64,000 bases of DNA from Candidatus Woesearchaeota archaeon (GTDB lineage Archaea > Nanobdellota > Nanobdellia > Woesearchaeales > UBA11576), in the NCBI GenBank assembly GCA_018675335.1, contig JABGYH010000007.1, forward strand, positions 175,902-239,901. Reading direction: 5' to 3'. How positions within the stretch are numbered: position 1 is the stretch's first letter; the number at the start of each line of letters is the position of its first letter. The notes under the pieces were generated by a model that was given only the letters and a program-made list of their open reading frames with translations, did no database searches and was not told the origin of the DNA. Positions 34,649-43,929 of this stretch are shown piece by piece. Position numbers and translations under genes: made by a program.

Positions 34649-35218
34649 TTAACTAGACTTACCAGCCAATAAACGAATAGTAAACGATCCTAGAATTAAA
34701 ATAAACACCATACCTATAACTTTAGGGTGAAAAATTAATGCGCCCACATTACTATTAAAATTGCCCGTATCAACAGTTAAGTCTTCTCCTTGAACACCCG
34801 TAACATTTTCTTCTTCAGAAAATGGCAGAAGTGAACCACCATATACTGCAGAGATTGCACCAATAAAAATAATTAAACCCACTGCCAGAATAAACCAATG
34901 TGCAGTTTCCCAATCTTTACTCATATAAGTCGTTATGGAATCATCATTAACACCCATAAATTTCAAACTAACAATAATCATGAAGAAAAAAATGAACATT
35001 AAAACAAACCAAGGAGCCATAATATTGATAACTTCAACTACTCCTGGAACAATTATTAACATTAAAGCAATACAAAAAGCAATTATTGATTGTAACCCTT
35101 TACTATCCCCAAAAATTTTAGTTTTTTGTAAAACTCCAAATAATAGAACAAACACTAGAAGAATTGGAAGAATAACTCCAAAGTAATTGATTAACCCAAT
35201 ATCTAAAAATGATGCCAT
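34649..35218 (-). CDS. Polytopic membrane protein, paralogue A
   Basis: The 189-residue protein has about five hydrophobic segments. Its start resembles the proteins at 35295 and 36129: a first helix with ILPILLVFVLLFGVLQKT then a Gly-Asp/Ser loop and a second helix. The third-to-fifth helices run to a short cytoplasmic end. It is last of the three adjacent paralogous genes on the minus strand, with GAGGT before the ATG. It might be the membrane channel or platform of the secretion-like cluster, though its sequence gives no catalytic clue. Confidence 0.65.
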   Translation of the reverse strand: MASFLDIGLINYFGVILPILLVFVLLFGVLQKTKIFGDSKGLQSIIAFCIALMLIIVPGVVEVINIMAPWFVLMFIFFFMIIVSLKFMGVNDDSITTYMSKDWETAHWFILAVGLIIFIGAISAVYGGSLLPFSEEENVTGVQGEDLTVDTGNFNSNVGALIFHPKVIGMVFILILGSFTIRLLAGKSS

Positions 35219-35294
35219 TAATGAACCTCTTTAAAACATATTTGAAAATGAAAACTAAATGAAAATAAAAAATAAGTGAAAATAAAAAAAATAT

Positions 35295-35879
35295 TTAATT
35301 GCTACCATCAAATAACTCTTTGAATTGATCACCAGTTTTTTTGATAACTCCTTCGTCATTAGGATTGCCTGGTTCTTTAACAATAAACCATACAACTAAA
35401 GCAAAAACACCAATTACAATTAGTAATGCTTGCGTATCAGGATCATCTAACCACCAAAGCCAATCAGGCCAATATTGTAACCAATTAGCAGCTCTTGCGA
35501 AAATGAAAAACACTAAAGCAAATGCGCCAAAAGCGATCCAACCAGATAAAGATGAACCCCATTGAGCCTTTCCACCAAACAGACCAACAACCAAAAAGAC
35601 CATAACAATCGCGACTAAGACAATACTTACACTAGGTAATGCCTTATTAATTATTGAAACCACATCTCCATTCGCAGGATAATATCCTAGAACATGCGGA
35701 ATTACTGTCGCCAACGCCAACACAAGAGCAATAACTACATTGTACTGTTTCTTATCACCTAATGGTTGGGTCTTTTGCATGATTGCAAAAACAACTGTAA
35801 AAATAAGTAAGAAAGGGAGTAGTACATCACTTAAGCCCATGTATTCAAGCCTATAAATGACGTCTTGGAAACCTACCAT
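35295..35879 (-). CDS. Polytopic membrane protein, paralogue B
   Basis: The 194-residue protein has five to six hydrophobic segments and shares the N-terminal pattern LLPFLLIFTVVFAIMQKT with paralogues A and C. The GGAGGT ribosome binding site eight bases before the ATG is the strongest in this region. A Trp-rich stretch (WLQYWPDWLWWLDD) lies in the loop before the last helix, possibly at the outer membrane face. Confidence 0.65.
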   Translation of the reverse strand: MVGFQDVIYRLEYMGLSDVLLPFLLIFTVVFAIMQKTQPLGDKKQYNVVIALVLALATVIPHVLGYYPANGDVVSIINKALPSVSIVLVAIVMVFLVVGLFGGKAQWGSSLSGWIAFGAFALVFFIFARAANWLQYWPDWLWWLDDPDTQALLIVIGVFALVVWFIVKEPGNPNDEGVIKKTGDQFKELFDGSN

Positions 35880-36128
35880 ATTATTACCTCCTTTTAAAAA
35901 TCGAAATTAAATTTTTTATTTGTTAATTAAAATATTAAAATTTATTTTAAAAAAATTGAATTAAAATATATTTTATGTTAAATTAATGATTATTAGTATT
36001 TATATTTATCCTTTTTATAAGATTTGATTTTATAAGTTTTGATTTAAAAATTTGTTTTAAAGATTTAATTTAAAAATTTGGATTTAAATAAATTTCATTA
36101 ATCCTTGACTATAGATCATAAAATAAAT

Positions 36129-36686
36129 TTAATCTTTTTTATCTGCTGCATCTTTTGGAGACTTTACAATAAAATACATGAAAACAATAACTAAAATCAT
36201 CAAAGCAATCGACCCCACAATATTTGAGTCCCAATGATTAATTAAATATGCCCACGAAGGTTCTAACCAACCAAGTGCATTCATAAAAATTAAAATAATA
36301 CCTATAAGCATTGCAATCATAAATGATGTTCTCCACCATCCTTCTTTAAGATATGCAACCTCTCCCTCTTTCATAAATGATCCTATTAAAATAAGAAAAC
36401 AAACTGAAACTAGAAGCAATAAAACCATGTGAGCTAATGCCTGATTAATAATCGCTACAAGACGAGTTGATGCTACAACTAAAAATGCAATCACAAATGC
36501 AGCCATAGAATTAAGATTTTTACGAGTATATTCTACATCTTTAATTTTTTCAGAACCAAATACTTGCGACTTTTCAAGTATTGCAAATACTATCGTAAAA
36601 ACAAGAATGAAAGGGAGAATAACATCATAAACTCCTAGATCCCCAAAAAACTCTATAATTCCGCGGAATACACTTTGCTGTGGCAT
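36129..36686 (-). CDS. Polytopic membrane protein, paralogue C
   Basis: The 185-residue protein begins MPQQSVF and shares the first-helix pattern ILPFILVFTIVFAILEKS with paralogues A and B, and has about five membrane segments. I use ATG 36686, matching the paralogues' length, although the frame stays open to 36770. TATATAAA lies about 25-30 bases upstream of this ATG, as for a leaderless message. A 250-base AT-rich gap separates it from paralogue B. Confidence 0.65.
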   Translation of the reverse strand: MPQQSVFRGIIEFFGDLGVYDVILPFILVFTIVFAILEKSQVFGSEKIKDVEYTRKNLNSMAAFVIAFLVVASTRLVAIINQALAHMVLLLLVSVCFLILIGSFMKEGEVAYLKEGWWRTSFMIAMLIGIILIFMNALGWLEPSWAYLINHWDSNIVGSIALMILVIVFMYFIVKSPKDAADKKD

Positions 36687-36922
36687 AGAGAGGACATAGG
36701 TTTTGAATAGTATATAAATGTTTCGATTTAAAAAGGCGTTGAAAAACAGCATAAAAATGCTTGTGCGCACCGCACGTTCGGAAACGAAGCAAAAAACTGA
36801 CTTAAATAGCGTAAAAGTCCGTAACGACCTAGCAGTAATTACTTATCGGAATGTTTATAAATCATGTGTTGCTTAAACAGCAGTGAAAATCAATTAAAAA
36901 TACGAAAATAAATATTGAAACT

Positions 36923-39763
36923 ATGAAATCCACAAAAAAAGCAGATTTTGAAACTGCCAGAATAAATGAAATCTCAAATGAAGTTGGAGAATTTTATAGG
37001 CAAATCATCTCAGGAAATGACTTAACTACTGATATGATCAGCCAAACAAGAGAACTATTAGATAATCTAGATTTCGAACTTTCAAAAGAAGAAGAACGAT
37101 TTGACCATTTAATAGGTGAATTTTCAGAATTTTATATTTGCGCACTATTACAATTACCTATAACCGACTTTAAAAAAACAACTCAAGGAAATGCAACAAA
37201 ATATGAAAGTTATCAACAAAGCAAAGGACTACGAACATTATATTCCAGACTTAAACTAATACGAAAAGTAAAAAAGAAATTTCTATCATCATTTAGATTT
37301 GATAAAATTCAAGGAGATACTAAAGGGATAAGAATTATTCGAGATCACCCCGATACTCCTGAAGTAGATTTTTTTCATGCAGCAAAACAAGAAGACACTT
37401 CATATTTAGAAAGAATCGTTAAAGCCAATCCAAAAACTTGGCAATACACCCCATTTGATATAAATAATTATGAAAGAGGAGATTTTAAAGAATTATTTGC
37501 CAAATTACTTGATATACACCAAGATCAAAACGAAACAGAATTTGATATTGACTTAGTAAGAGCATATGTTTCTCAAGATATAACTTATATGAATGCATGC
37601 ATCACAGAATTTAGAAAAAAAGTTAAACGTACAACAAAATATTTTCAGCGTAAAACAGAACATGAAAAAAAAGGAAGAGATGCAAAAAGAGGATTCAAAG
37701 AAGATCAACAGTTAGAATGCTTAGAACATTTAGTTGGAATGAATGATCAATTACCTGGGCGAAACGTGAAAAATCCTGACGCATACTTCGCACAAATTTT
37801 AAAAATATATGAAGCTAGCATACCTCACCCAAATAAAACTACCAGCTTACAAAAAATTTTAGAAAGAGGCACAGTAACTGGAGCTAAACGGCTAATTGAA
37901 GACAGAGTTCATTTATGGCAATATTCACCAGTAGATTTTGATGAATTATTCAAACAAGACTTCGATTTAGCGTTTAGAAAACTACTCAATATTTATGTTC
38001 ACAATTTTGAAGAGGCCAATTCCGATCAAGTAAAAACAGATATTGAAACAATAATTGATACTTGTGAATTAATACAGTTTAATGTTGTAAAACTAAATCC
38101 AGTAACATACGTCAGTTCTCAATTACAACCTGATGAACCTTCCCGAACACAGTTTACAATTGCTAGTCGAGAATATAGAAAATCAATTGAAGACGTATTG
38201 GATGTGAAAATAGATATTGTCAAAGCAGACAATAAAAAATCTGCCGCAGCTAAATTCGCAGGACTTTTAAAAATTTACAAAGCAAAAAAAGTTAGTGCAG
38301 CAGAGACTGCAGCGAAAGGCTTGATGCGAAACTTATTTTATTTTGAAAGAGAAATCTCCAAAAATCAATTGAGCACACCCTCTGCCACCAATCCAGAAGA
38401 TACAGATCCAATTGCAGCCCAGGAAATAGAACGTGAAAAATATGTTTTTTGTAGAGAAGGTGATTTAATCCTCATCCTTCGTGCGCAACAAAACAATCCC
38501 CAATATTTAGAAGATGCAACACTATTTTTCCAAAAAATACTTGTAGGAAGAAAGCAAACACAAACTGATTCATTAATATTCTCATTAAGCGAACTTCCCG
38601 GACAAAAAAAACAAGCAAATAGTTTTGCGATAGTTCCAAAAGATGTCCCTGCAGGATACTTGCCAGTAAAAGTTAATGATATGTCTCAATTATCAACCTT
38701 ACTCTTACTAAGAAAGGCCAAAAAACAACCTGCACCCTACAAAGATTACACTGCCCACCCGAAAAAAAATGGGTATAAAGGACGACACGCATATTTTGAA
38801 CGAACAGTTACAGAAGATCAATTAGATGGAACAACTACTGAAACAGTAGATTTAATTGAACTACAATATAGAACTAGTTTAGAACATTTTATTGATGAAG
38901 TTGGAAGTGCCAGTTATCAAGATTACTCTAGCGATGTTGAACGAAATCACAATTTTAGTGACGCCGAACTCGAAAAAATTATTGAATTAAGTTTAAGCGC
39001 AGATTTAAGTCCTCATCAAATAAAAAACGAAAAACGAAAACGAATGAAAAATTTTAGACGATACGACGCAATAATTGATACAATAATTTTAAACAAATAT
39101 GCTGAAAAAATTCAACGAGTATACACAGATTTACTTTTAGAAGAAGATCTTGAAATAGTTGAACAAAAAATGGGGCTTTTAGTCACATTAAGGAAAAATT
39201 TAATCAAAGACTTTCAAGAACAAATAGAAACAGATGATCCCGCAAATAAAATTCGACAAAGAATTACAGATTTAACTCGAAAAATGCAAGAATTGCCCCA
39301 AGAATTTATTCTTCGCGCAGGACTCAAAGCTTACGAAAGATATGATAAAGCAAGCGTTATAATCGGAGTTTTACGACAAGAACCATTAGTCCAACATGGA
39401 CAAGAAAAATTAGTTGAACATAGTTATGATTTTTATAAATATTTAACTTTATGTGCTTTCACTCGAGCATATTTAGGTCAACGAAACCTTAATCAAGCAC
39501 AAACCCGAGTTGGAACTGCACTTTTACAAGCAGCAGAAACTTGTGCCAATTGTAAAGACGATTTAAAAGAAGTCGAACGAAGAACAGTACTTGAAAAGTC
39601 CATGGGAACATATTTTGAAAACCACACAGGAAAAATTAGTAGAGACTTAATACGCCCGCCAACAATAGAAAAAGGACGACTTGTTGATGAACTTGATCGC
39701 CTTAGAAGATATAGAGTTGATAACAACCAAGAAATCATAGATTACGTTGTGGATAACAGCTAA
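36923..39763 (+). CDS. Large protein with RelA/SpoT-like synthetase signature
   Basis: The 946-residue protein is mostly helical and contains a RelA/SpoT (RSH) synthetase signature. YKDYTAHPKKNGYKGRH (606-622) matches the family's KDYI-PK-NGY-S-H motif. ELQYRT (646-651) matches EIQIRT, with Glu646 at the catalytic position, and EHFIDEVGSASY matches the following helix. The N-terminal part of the fold (Arg and Asp motifs) is not evident, so activity is uncertain. Two internal repeats with a WQY(T/S)P motif lie near residues 172 and 332. I do not recognise the rest. Archaeal RSH-like proteins are rare. It faces away from the membrane-protein cluster. Confidence 0.6.
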   Translation: MKSTKKADFETARINEISNEVGEFYRQIISGNDLTTDMISQTRELLDNLDFELSKEEERFDHLIGEFSEFYICALLQLPITDFKKTTQGNATKYESYQQSKGLRTLYSRLKLIRKVKKKFLSSFRFDKIQGDTKGIRIIRDHPDTPEVDFFHAAKQEDTSYLERIVKANPKTWQYTPFDINNYERGDFKELFAKLLDIHQDQNETEFDIDLVRAYVSQDITYMNACITEFRKKVKRTTKYFQRKTEHEKKGRDAKRGFKEDQQLECLEHLVGMNDQLPGRNVKNPDAYFAQILKIYEASIPHPNKTTSLQKILERGTVTGAKRLIEDRVHLWQYSPVDFDELFKQDFDLAFRKLLNIYVHNFEEANSDQVKTDIETIIDTCELIQFNVVKLNPVTYVSSQLQPDEPSRTQFTIASREYRKSIEDVLDVKIDIVKADNKKSAAAKFAGLLKIYKAKKVSAAETAAKGLMRNLFYFEREISKNQLSTPSATNPEDTDPIAAQEIEREKYVFCREGDLILILRAQQNNPQYLEDATLFFQKILVGRKQTQTDSLIFSLSELPGQKKQANSFAIVPKDVPAGYLPVKVNDMSQLSTLLLLRKAKKQPAPYKDYTAHPKKNGYKGRHAYFERTVTEDQLDGTTTETVDLIELQYRTSLEHFIDEVGSASYQDYSSDVERNHNFSDAELEKIIELSLSADLSPHQIKNEKRKRMKNFRRYDAIIDTIILNKYAEKIQRVYTDLLLEEDLEIVEQKMGLLVTLRKNLIKDFQEQIETDDPANKIRQRITDLTRKMQELPQEFILRAGLKAYERYDKASVIIGVLRQEPLVQHGQEKLVEHSYDFYKYLTLCAFTRAYLGQRNLNQAQTRVGTALLQAAETCANCKDDLKEVERRTVLEKSMGTYFENHTGKISRDLIRPPTIEKGRLVDELDRLRRYRVDNNQEIIDYVVDNS

Positions 39764-40356
39764 GAAATTATTTTAATTCTGCGACTTTTAGGCACAAAAT
39801 TAAGAAACGACTTTTTATCCTTATTTGAAAATTTGCCAACACATAAAAAATCAGTTTTATACTTAACAATAACATAGCCAGAATAATTTGAAATCGCATC
39901 TTCTGAAAGATCATCAAACGATAAATCAAAACCTAAAATCCATTCTTTAACTTGTGCTTCAGACAATTCCAAAATATTTTTTGTTGCAATAGATCCAATT
40001 ATTTGAGATCCCTCCATAGAAAGACGAATCTCATTTCGATCAAGAGTTGCAAAATAAAGTCCCATTTTTTCAAGTCTAAAAAAACTCATTTCATCAGATA
40101 ATACATCAAATCCCCGAGAAATTAGAAAAAGTTTATTTTTAGAATTAATAATTAATGCAACCTCGCCAAAACATTCTTCTTCAGATAAGTTATTTTGTTC
40201 AAGCACAGAATCATTTAATTTTGTTAAATTTGTTTTAAAACTTAAATTATCAAAATTAACATTACAGCCCCATTGAGAATTAATTAAATTAATAACATTC
40301 TTTTTTTCTTTAGAATTAAGAATATGATAAGATCCTTGTTTTTTTTTGATATTCAT
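39760..40356 (-). CDS. PUA-domain RNA-binding protein (Nip7/RsmF-tail-like)
   Basis: The 198-residue protein ends in a probable PUA domain (about residues 125-198) with SGYVIVKYKTDFLCVGK followed by NFVPKSRRI, the closing pattern seen in Nip7- and NOL1-associated PUA domains. The N-terminal part is a small alpha/beta domain like the pre-PUA domain of such proteins. It probably takes part in ribosome or tRNA maturation. It overlaps the end of the RelA-like gene by four bases and follows aIF5B by 36 bases on the same strand. Confidence 0.7.
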   Translation of the reverse strand: MNIKKKQGSYHILNSKEKKNVINLINSQWGCNVNFDNLSFKTNLTKLNDSVLEQNNLSEEECFGEVALIINSKNKLFLISRGFDVLSDEMSFFRLEKMGLYFATLDRNEIRLSMEGSQIIGSIATKNILELSEAQVKEWILGFDLSFDDLSEDAISNYSGYVIVKYKTDFLCVGKFSNKDKKSFLNFVPKSRRIKIIS

Positions 40357-40392
40357 TTTTATGTAGGCCAGCCAATAGGGAAGTTAATAAAA

Positions 40393-42159
40393 TTATATTC
40401 CCCAAACAGGATTCTGCTCTCGTTTAATCATCGCAATTTCCTTAAGTAATTCCCGTTCAGGATTGGATAATAATTCTTTAAACTCTTTTAATTTAATAAA
40501 ATCTTTTTCAGGCATAGATACAAACAAATTTTCACCTTCCACAATTTGCCTGCCCACAGTTACTCCTGGAAGAGAAATTGCAACTTGACTTCCTTCATCT
40601 ACAGATTGAACAGAATCTTTTTCTTTTTGAATGCTTTTAACTAACGCAACCTCAACCCCATTTTCTTTCATAAGCATAACATTTGTTGAAAGTTTTCCAA
40701 TTAATAAATCAACACCTACAATTGCAGGATTGCTCTGACGAAAAATATAATTAGGAATTAGCCTAAGTTTACAAGGCCTTGTTAGCGAACCAATTTTTTC
40801 AAGCTCATACTTACGTTTTTCTTCAGCTAACCATGCTTCATAATTTTCGATAAGTTTGTAAATAATATCATTTGCAAGAATTTTAACTTTTGCTGAAACT
40901 TTAATAACGTCCTCAGCAGGATTAAGATTAAATGCGAGGATTACTGCAGATAACGGATCTTGTTCAAGATTTGATTCTGCATCAATAACATCTTTTTTAG
41001 AAATATCTCCAACAGATGCTTTTCTAATAGTGACGCCCCTATCTCTTAACATACTTGAAAGCGCTTCTAATGAACCAATAGTATCTGCCTTAATAATAAT
41101 TCCTTCTTTATCTGTTTGAACTAAAATATCATTAAGTTCTTGGTTCATCTCATCAGCAATTAATTGAGTATCTTTTTTATCACAAGATCTAACTGGCATA
41201 CCTGCAACAATCCCATTCATATCAGGACAGGAAATTTTAACACCAGTTGCTGCAACTACTTCTTTTGTGGATTTAAACTTGGTTTTTTTATCCCTCATCT
41301 CAGCTAAATCTGCAGGCAACATTAATGCTCTAACTTTAGTAATAATAGAACCATTAACTCCCCCAATAACTAATGAATCATTAACTTTTAACGTACCATC
41401 ATAAACAATTACATCCATTGTTTTTCCTAAACCTTTCTCTTCTTTAACTTCTAAAATTGTTCCTTTAGCAGGTTGAGAACTATCAAACTCCAGTCGATCA
41501 CCTAAAAAACGTTGAGCAAGACCTGTTATCATCATCATCAATTCAGAAATACCCTCTCCAGTCTTAGCACTAACCGGAACAATACCAATTTGTTTAGTAA
41601 AATCTGCAACTCGATCAAAACGATCACTATCAAAACCGAACTCAGAAATTTTTCCAACTAGAGTATAAAATTTATTTTCAAACTCAGTAATTACAGACGG
41701 TTGTTGTGAAGTCAAATTTTTCATAACAGGACCTGAATTTGATTTCCATCCCGAAACTAAATCAAGTTTATTTGCGGCAATAATAAAAGGAGTTTTATAA
41801 AATTTTAAAATTTCTATTGATTCGATAGTTTGAGGTTTAAACCCCTCATTAATATCTACAACTAAAATTGCAATATCTGCTAAGTTACCGCCTCGCTTTC
41901 TCAAACTTGAAAACGCTGCGTGACCAGGAGTATCAATAAATAACAAACCAGGAATCGTAAAATCCATATTCATCGCTTTTAGAAGATCGCCACACTTATT
42001 TTTTATAACAGATAATGGAATAATTGAAGCTCCAATTGCCTGAGTAATTGCACCTGCTTCTGTTGCTATTATACACGTACCTCTAATACAATCAAGAATA
42101 GATGATTTACCATGATCAACATGTCCTAAAACTGAACAAATAGGTGAACGAATAGCCAT
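40393..42159 (-). CDS. infB: Translation initiation factor aIF5B
   Basis: aIF5B/IF2 is the GTPase that joins the ribosomal subunits at initiation. The 588-residue protein has the G1 motif GHVDHGKSS (residues about 12-20), DTPGH, AANKLD and the SAKTGEG motif. The beta-barrel domain II, the central domain and the C-terminal domain follow. The length matches archaeal aIF5B (590-600 residues). No intein is present. The PUA-protein gene lies downstream on the same strand. Confidence 0.97.
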   Translation of the reverse strand: MAIRSPICSVLGHVDHGKSSILDCIRGTCIIATEAGAITQAIGASIIPLSVIKNKCGDLLKAMNMDFTIPGLLFIDTPGHAAFSSLRKRGGNLADIAILVVDINEGFKPQTIESIEILKFYKTPFIIAANKLDLVSGWKSNSGPVMKNLTSQQPSVITEFENKFYTLVGKISEFGFDSDRFDRVADFTKQIGIVPVSAKTGEGISELMMMITGLAQRFLGDRLEFDSSQPAKGTILEVKEEKGLGKTMDVIVYDGTLKVNDSLVIGGVNGSIITKVRALMLPADLAEMRDKKTKFKSTKEVVAATGVKISCPDMNGIVAGMPVRSCDKKDTQLIADEMNQELNDILVQTDKEGIIIKADTIGSLEALSSMLRDRGVTIRKASVGDISKKDVIDAESNLEQDPLSAVILAFNLNPAEDVIKVSAKVKILANDIIYKLIENYEAWLAEEKRKYELEKIGSLTRPCKLRLIPNYIFRQSNPAIVGVDLLIGKLSTNVMLMKENGVEVALVKSIQKEKDSVQSVDEGSQVAISLPGVTVGRQIVEGENLFVSMPEKDFIKLKEFKELLSNPERELLKEIAMIKREQNPVWGI

Positions 42160-42246
42160 AATAAGCTCAAAGATGGGAAATGTTTTTAAAAGTTTCCATC
42201 AACAATATAAATAAAACTGCTTGTTTGATATCAGCATCATAAAAAA

Positions 42247-43302
42247 ATGATAAATGAAAATGGAATAAAAATTAAAGGAAAAGCAAAGAAAACAGTAGAT
42301 AAAAAAATGGAAACATTCTACAATCCAATAATGAAACTAAATAGAGATTTAAGTGTTCTATTACTAAATTCCATACCAGATGATCAAATGCAAATTGGCC
42401 TGCCTTTAGCAGGAAGTGGTATACGCGGATTAAGATTTTTGAAAGAATTAAACAAAGGAAAAATTCGCAACATTTGGTTTAATGATTATAAAGAAAATTA
42501 TGAAATTGAACTTTGTGCTAATTTAGACTTAAATAAAATTGAAAAAGCTGATTCAATCAATATTTGTAATAGAGAAGCCAATAAATTTTTGTTAAACTTA
42601 AATGGACTAGATTATATTGACATCGATCCGTTTGGAACGCCCAATCCTTTTTTAGATAGTTCTATTAAAAAAATTAGCCGAGATGGAATAATTGCAATTA
42701 CTGCAACAGATACTAGTTCTCTTGCAGGCGCATATCCTAAAGTTTGCAAAAGAAAATACTGGGCAACACCAAGTCATCAAGATGACAAACATGAAATTGC
42801 AGTTCGCATTTTGATTCGAAAAGTTCAAATGATAGGAGTTCAATATGAAAAAGCAATGATCCCAATTTTTAGTTATTCAAAAGATCATTACGTGCGTATT
42901 TTTTTTAGAAGCTACAAAGGAAAGAAAAAATGCGATAATGTAGTTAAACAATGGCAAATGAAAGGAAATTTTGGACCTTTATGGAGTGGAAAATTGTGGG
43001 ATTTTGAACTTGTGAAAAAAATGTTTAAAGAAAATTCTAAAACTGGACTAGTTGATATTAATTGGTTACAGCTGATTAAAGAAGAAAGCGTTGTTGAAGA
43101 AAAAGATGAAACTGCAGACATTTATTCAATTGTTGAACTTTGCCAAAAACTAAAAATTAACACCCCAAAATTTGAGTTGGTCATTAAAAAAGTAAAGAAA
43201 AAAGGATTTGAAATTTCTAGAACCCATTTTAATGATAATTGCATGAGAAGCAATATTTCCGAAGAGGAATTGGCGGCAGTGTTGAAAACTTTGAAAAATT
43301 AG
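42247..43302 (+). CDS. trm1: tRNA (guanine-26-N2) dimethyltransferase Trm1
   Basis: Trm1 dimethylates G26 of tRNA with SAM. The 351-residue protein shows the SAM-binding motif LPLAGSGIRGLRF, the catalytic motif DIDPFGTP and the motif TATDTSSLAG, as expected for the family. The C-terminal domain is present. It is divergent from aIF5B. A TATAAATA box 27-40 bases upstream of the ATG and no obvious ribosome binding site suggest a leaderless or short-leader message. Confidence 0.95.
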   Translation: MINENGIKIKGKAKKTVDKKMETFYNPIMKLNRDLSVLLLNSIPDDQMQIGLPLAGSGIRGLRFLKELNKGKIRNIWFNDYKENYEIELCANLDLNKIEKADSINICNREANKFLLNLNGLDYIDIDPFGTPNPFLDSSIKKISRDGIIAITATDTSSLAGAYPKVCKRKYWATPSHQDDKHEIAVRILIRKVQMIGVQYEKAMIPIFSYSKDHYVRIFFRSYKGKKKCDNVVKQWQMKGNFGPLWSGKLWDFELVKKMFKENSKTGLVDINWLQLIKEESVVEEKDETADIYSIVELCQKLKINTPKFELVIKKVKKKGFEISRTHFNDNCMRSNISEEELAAVLKTLKN

Positions 43303-43329
43303 AATTCTAATTAGTTCAATAAAAAAATT

Positions 43330-43929
43330 TTAAATAATCTTCATTAATTGTGATGCTATGACTCTCTTACCTGATTCTGTAAGTTCAAAGTAATTAACAC
43401 TTTGAAACGTTTCTCGCTTAATTAAATTAATTTTTTCTAATTTAGAACAAGTTCTTAATACAATCGAACGTTTTTTTTCAGGAAACTCACTCGGATACAC
43501 ATCTTGAGTTAGTGCTAGAAGCTGAACTGACTTGCCAGTTTCACGATAAATTTTCCAACAAATAACAAGAATTTTTTTTTCTAAATCAGTCAAATCATAT
43601 TCGACTTTAAACGGTTTTGGTTTTTCAAGCTTATCATAAAAAATTTTGTGCACATGATCAAAAGACTCAGTAAAAATTTTACCTTTATTTGTTAACGTAA
43701 TAATAACTTGATCAGAATCATTTCTATCTGAAGTTATAAGCTGAGACTCACAAAGAAGATCAATAGCACTAAATGGTTTATTAAATAACGAAAGTTTGGT
43801 TTTAATATCAGTTAATTTAACAAAATGAGAAGATTTAAACACATATTCTGTGTCATAAAGTAATTTAAGAATATTAATTGCCTGATTATCATTCAAAATT
43901 TTTCTTAAGCACGGCGGTTTTTTAGTCAT
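43330..43929 (-). CDS. Winged-helix DNA-binding protein
   Basis: The 199-residue protein seems to contain two winged-helix domains (about residues 8-75 and 115-195), judged from the pattern of helices and the closing YFELTESGKRVIASQL. It has no sensor domain. I use ATG 43929 because GGGAG lies five bases upstream. It is divergent from orc1/cdc6 across the candidate origin, which makes a role in replication or local regulation plausible but unproven. Confidence 0.65.
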   Translation of the reverse strand: MTKKPPCLRKILNDNQAINILKLLYDTEYVFKSSHFVKLTDIKTKLSLFNKPFSAIDLLCESQLITSDRNDSDQVIITLTNKGKIFTESFDHVHKIFYDKLEKPKPFKVEYDLTDLEKKILVICWKIYRETGKSVQLLALTQDVYPSEFPEKKRSIVLRTCSKLEKINLIKRETFQSVNYFELTESGKRVIASQLMKII

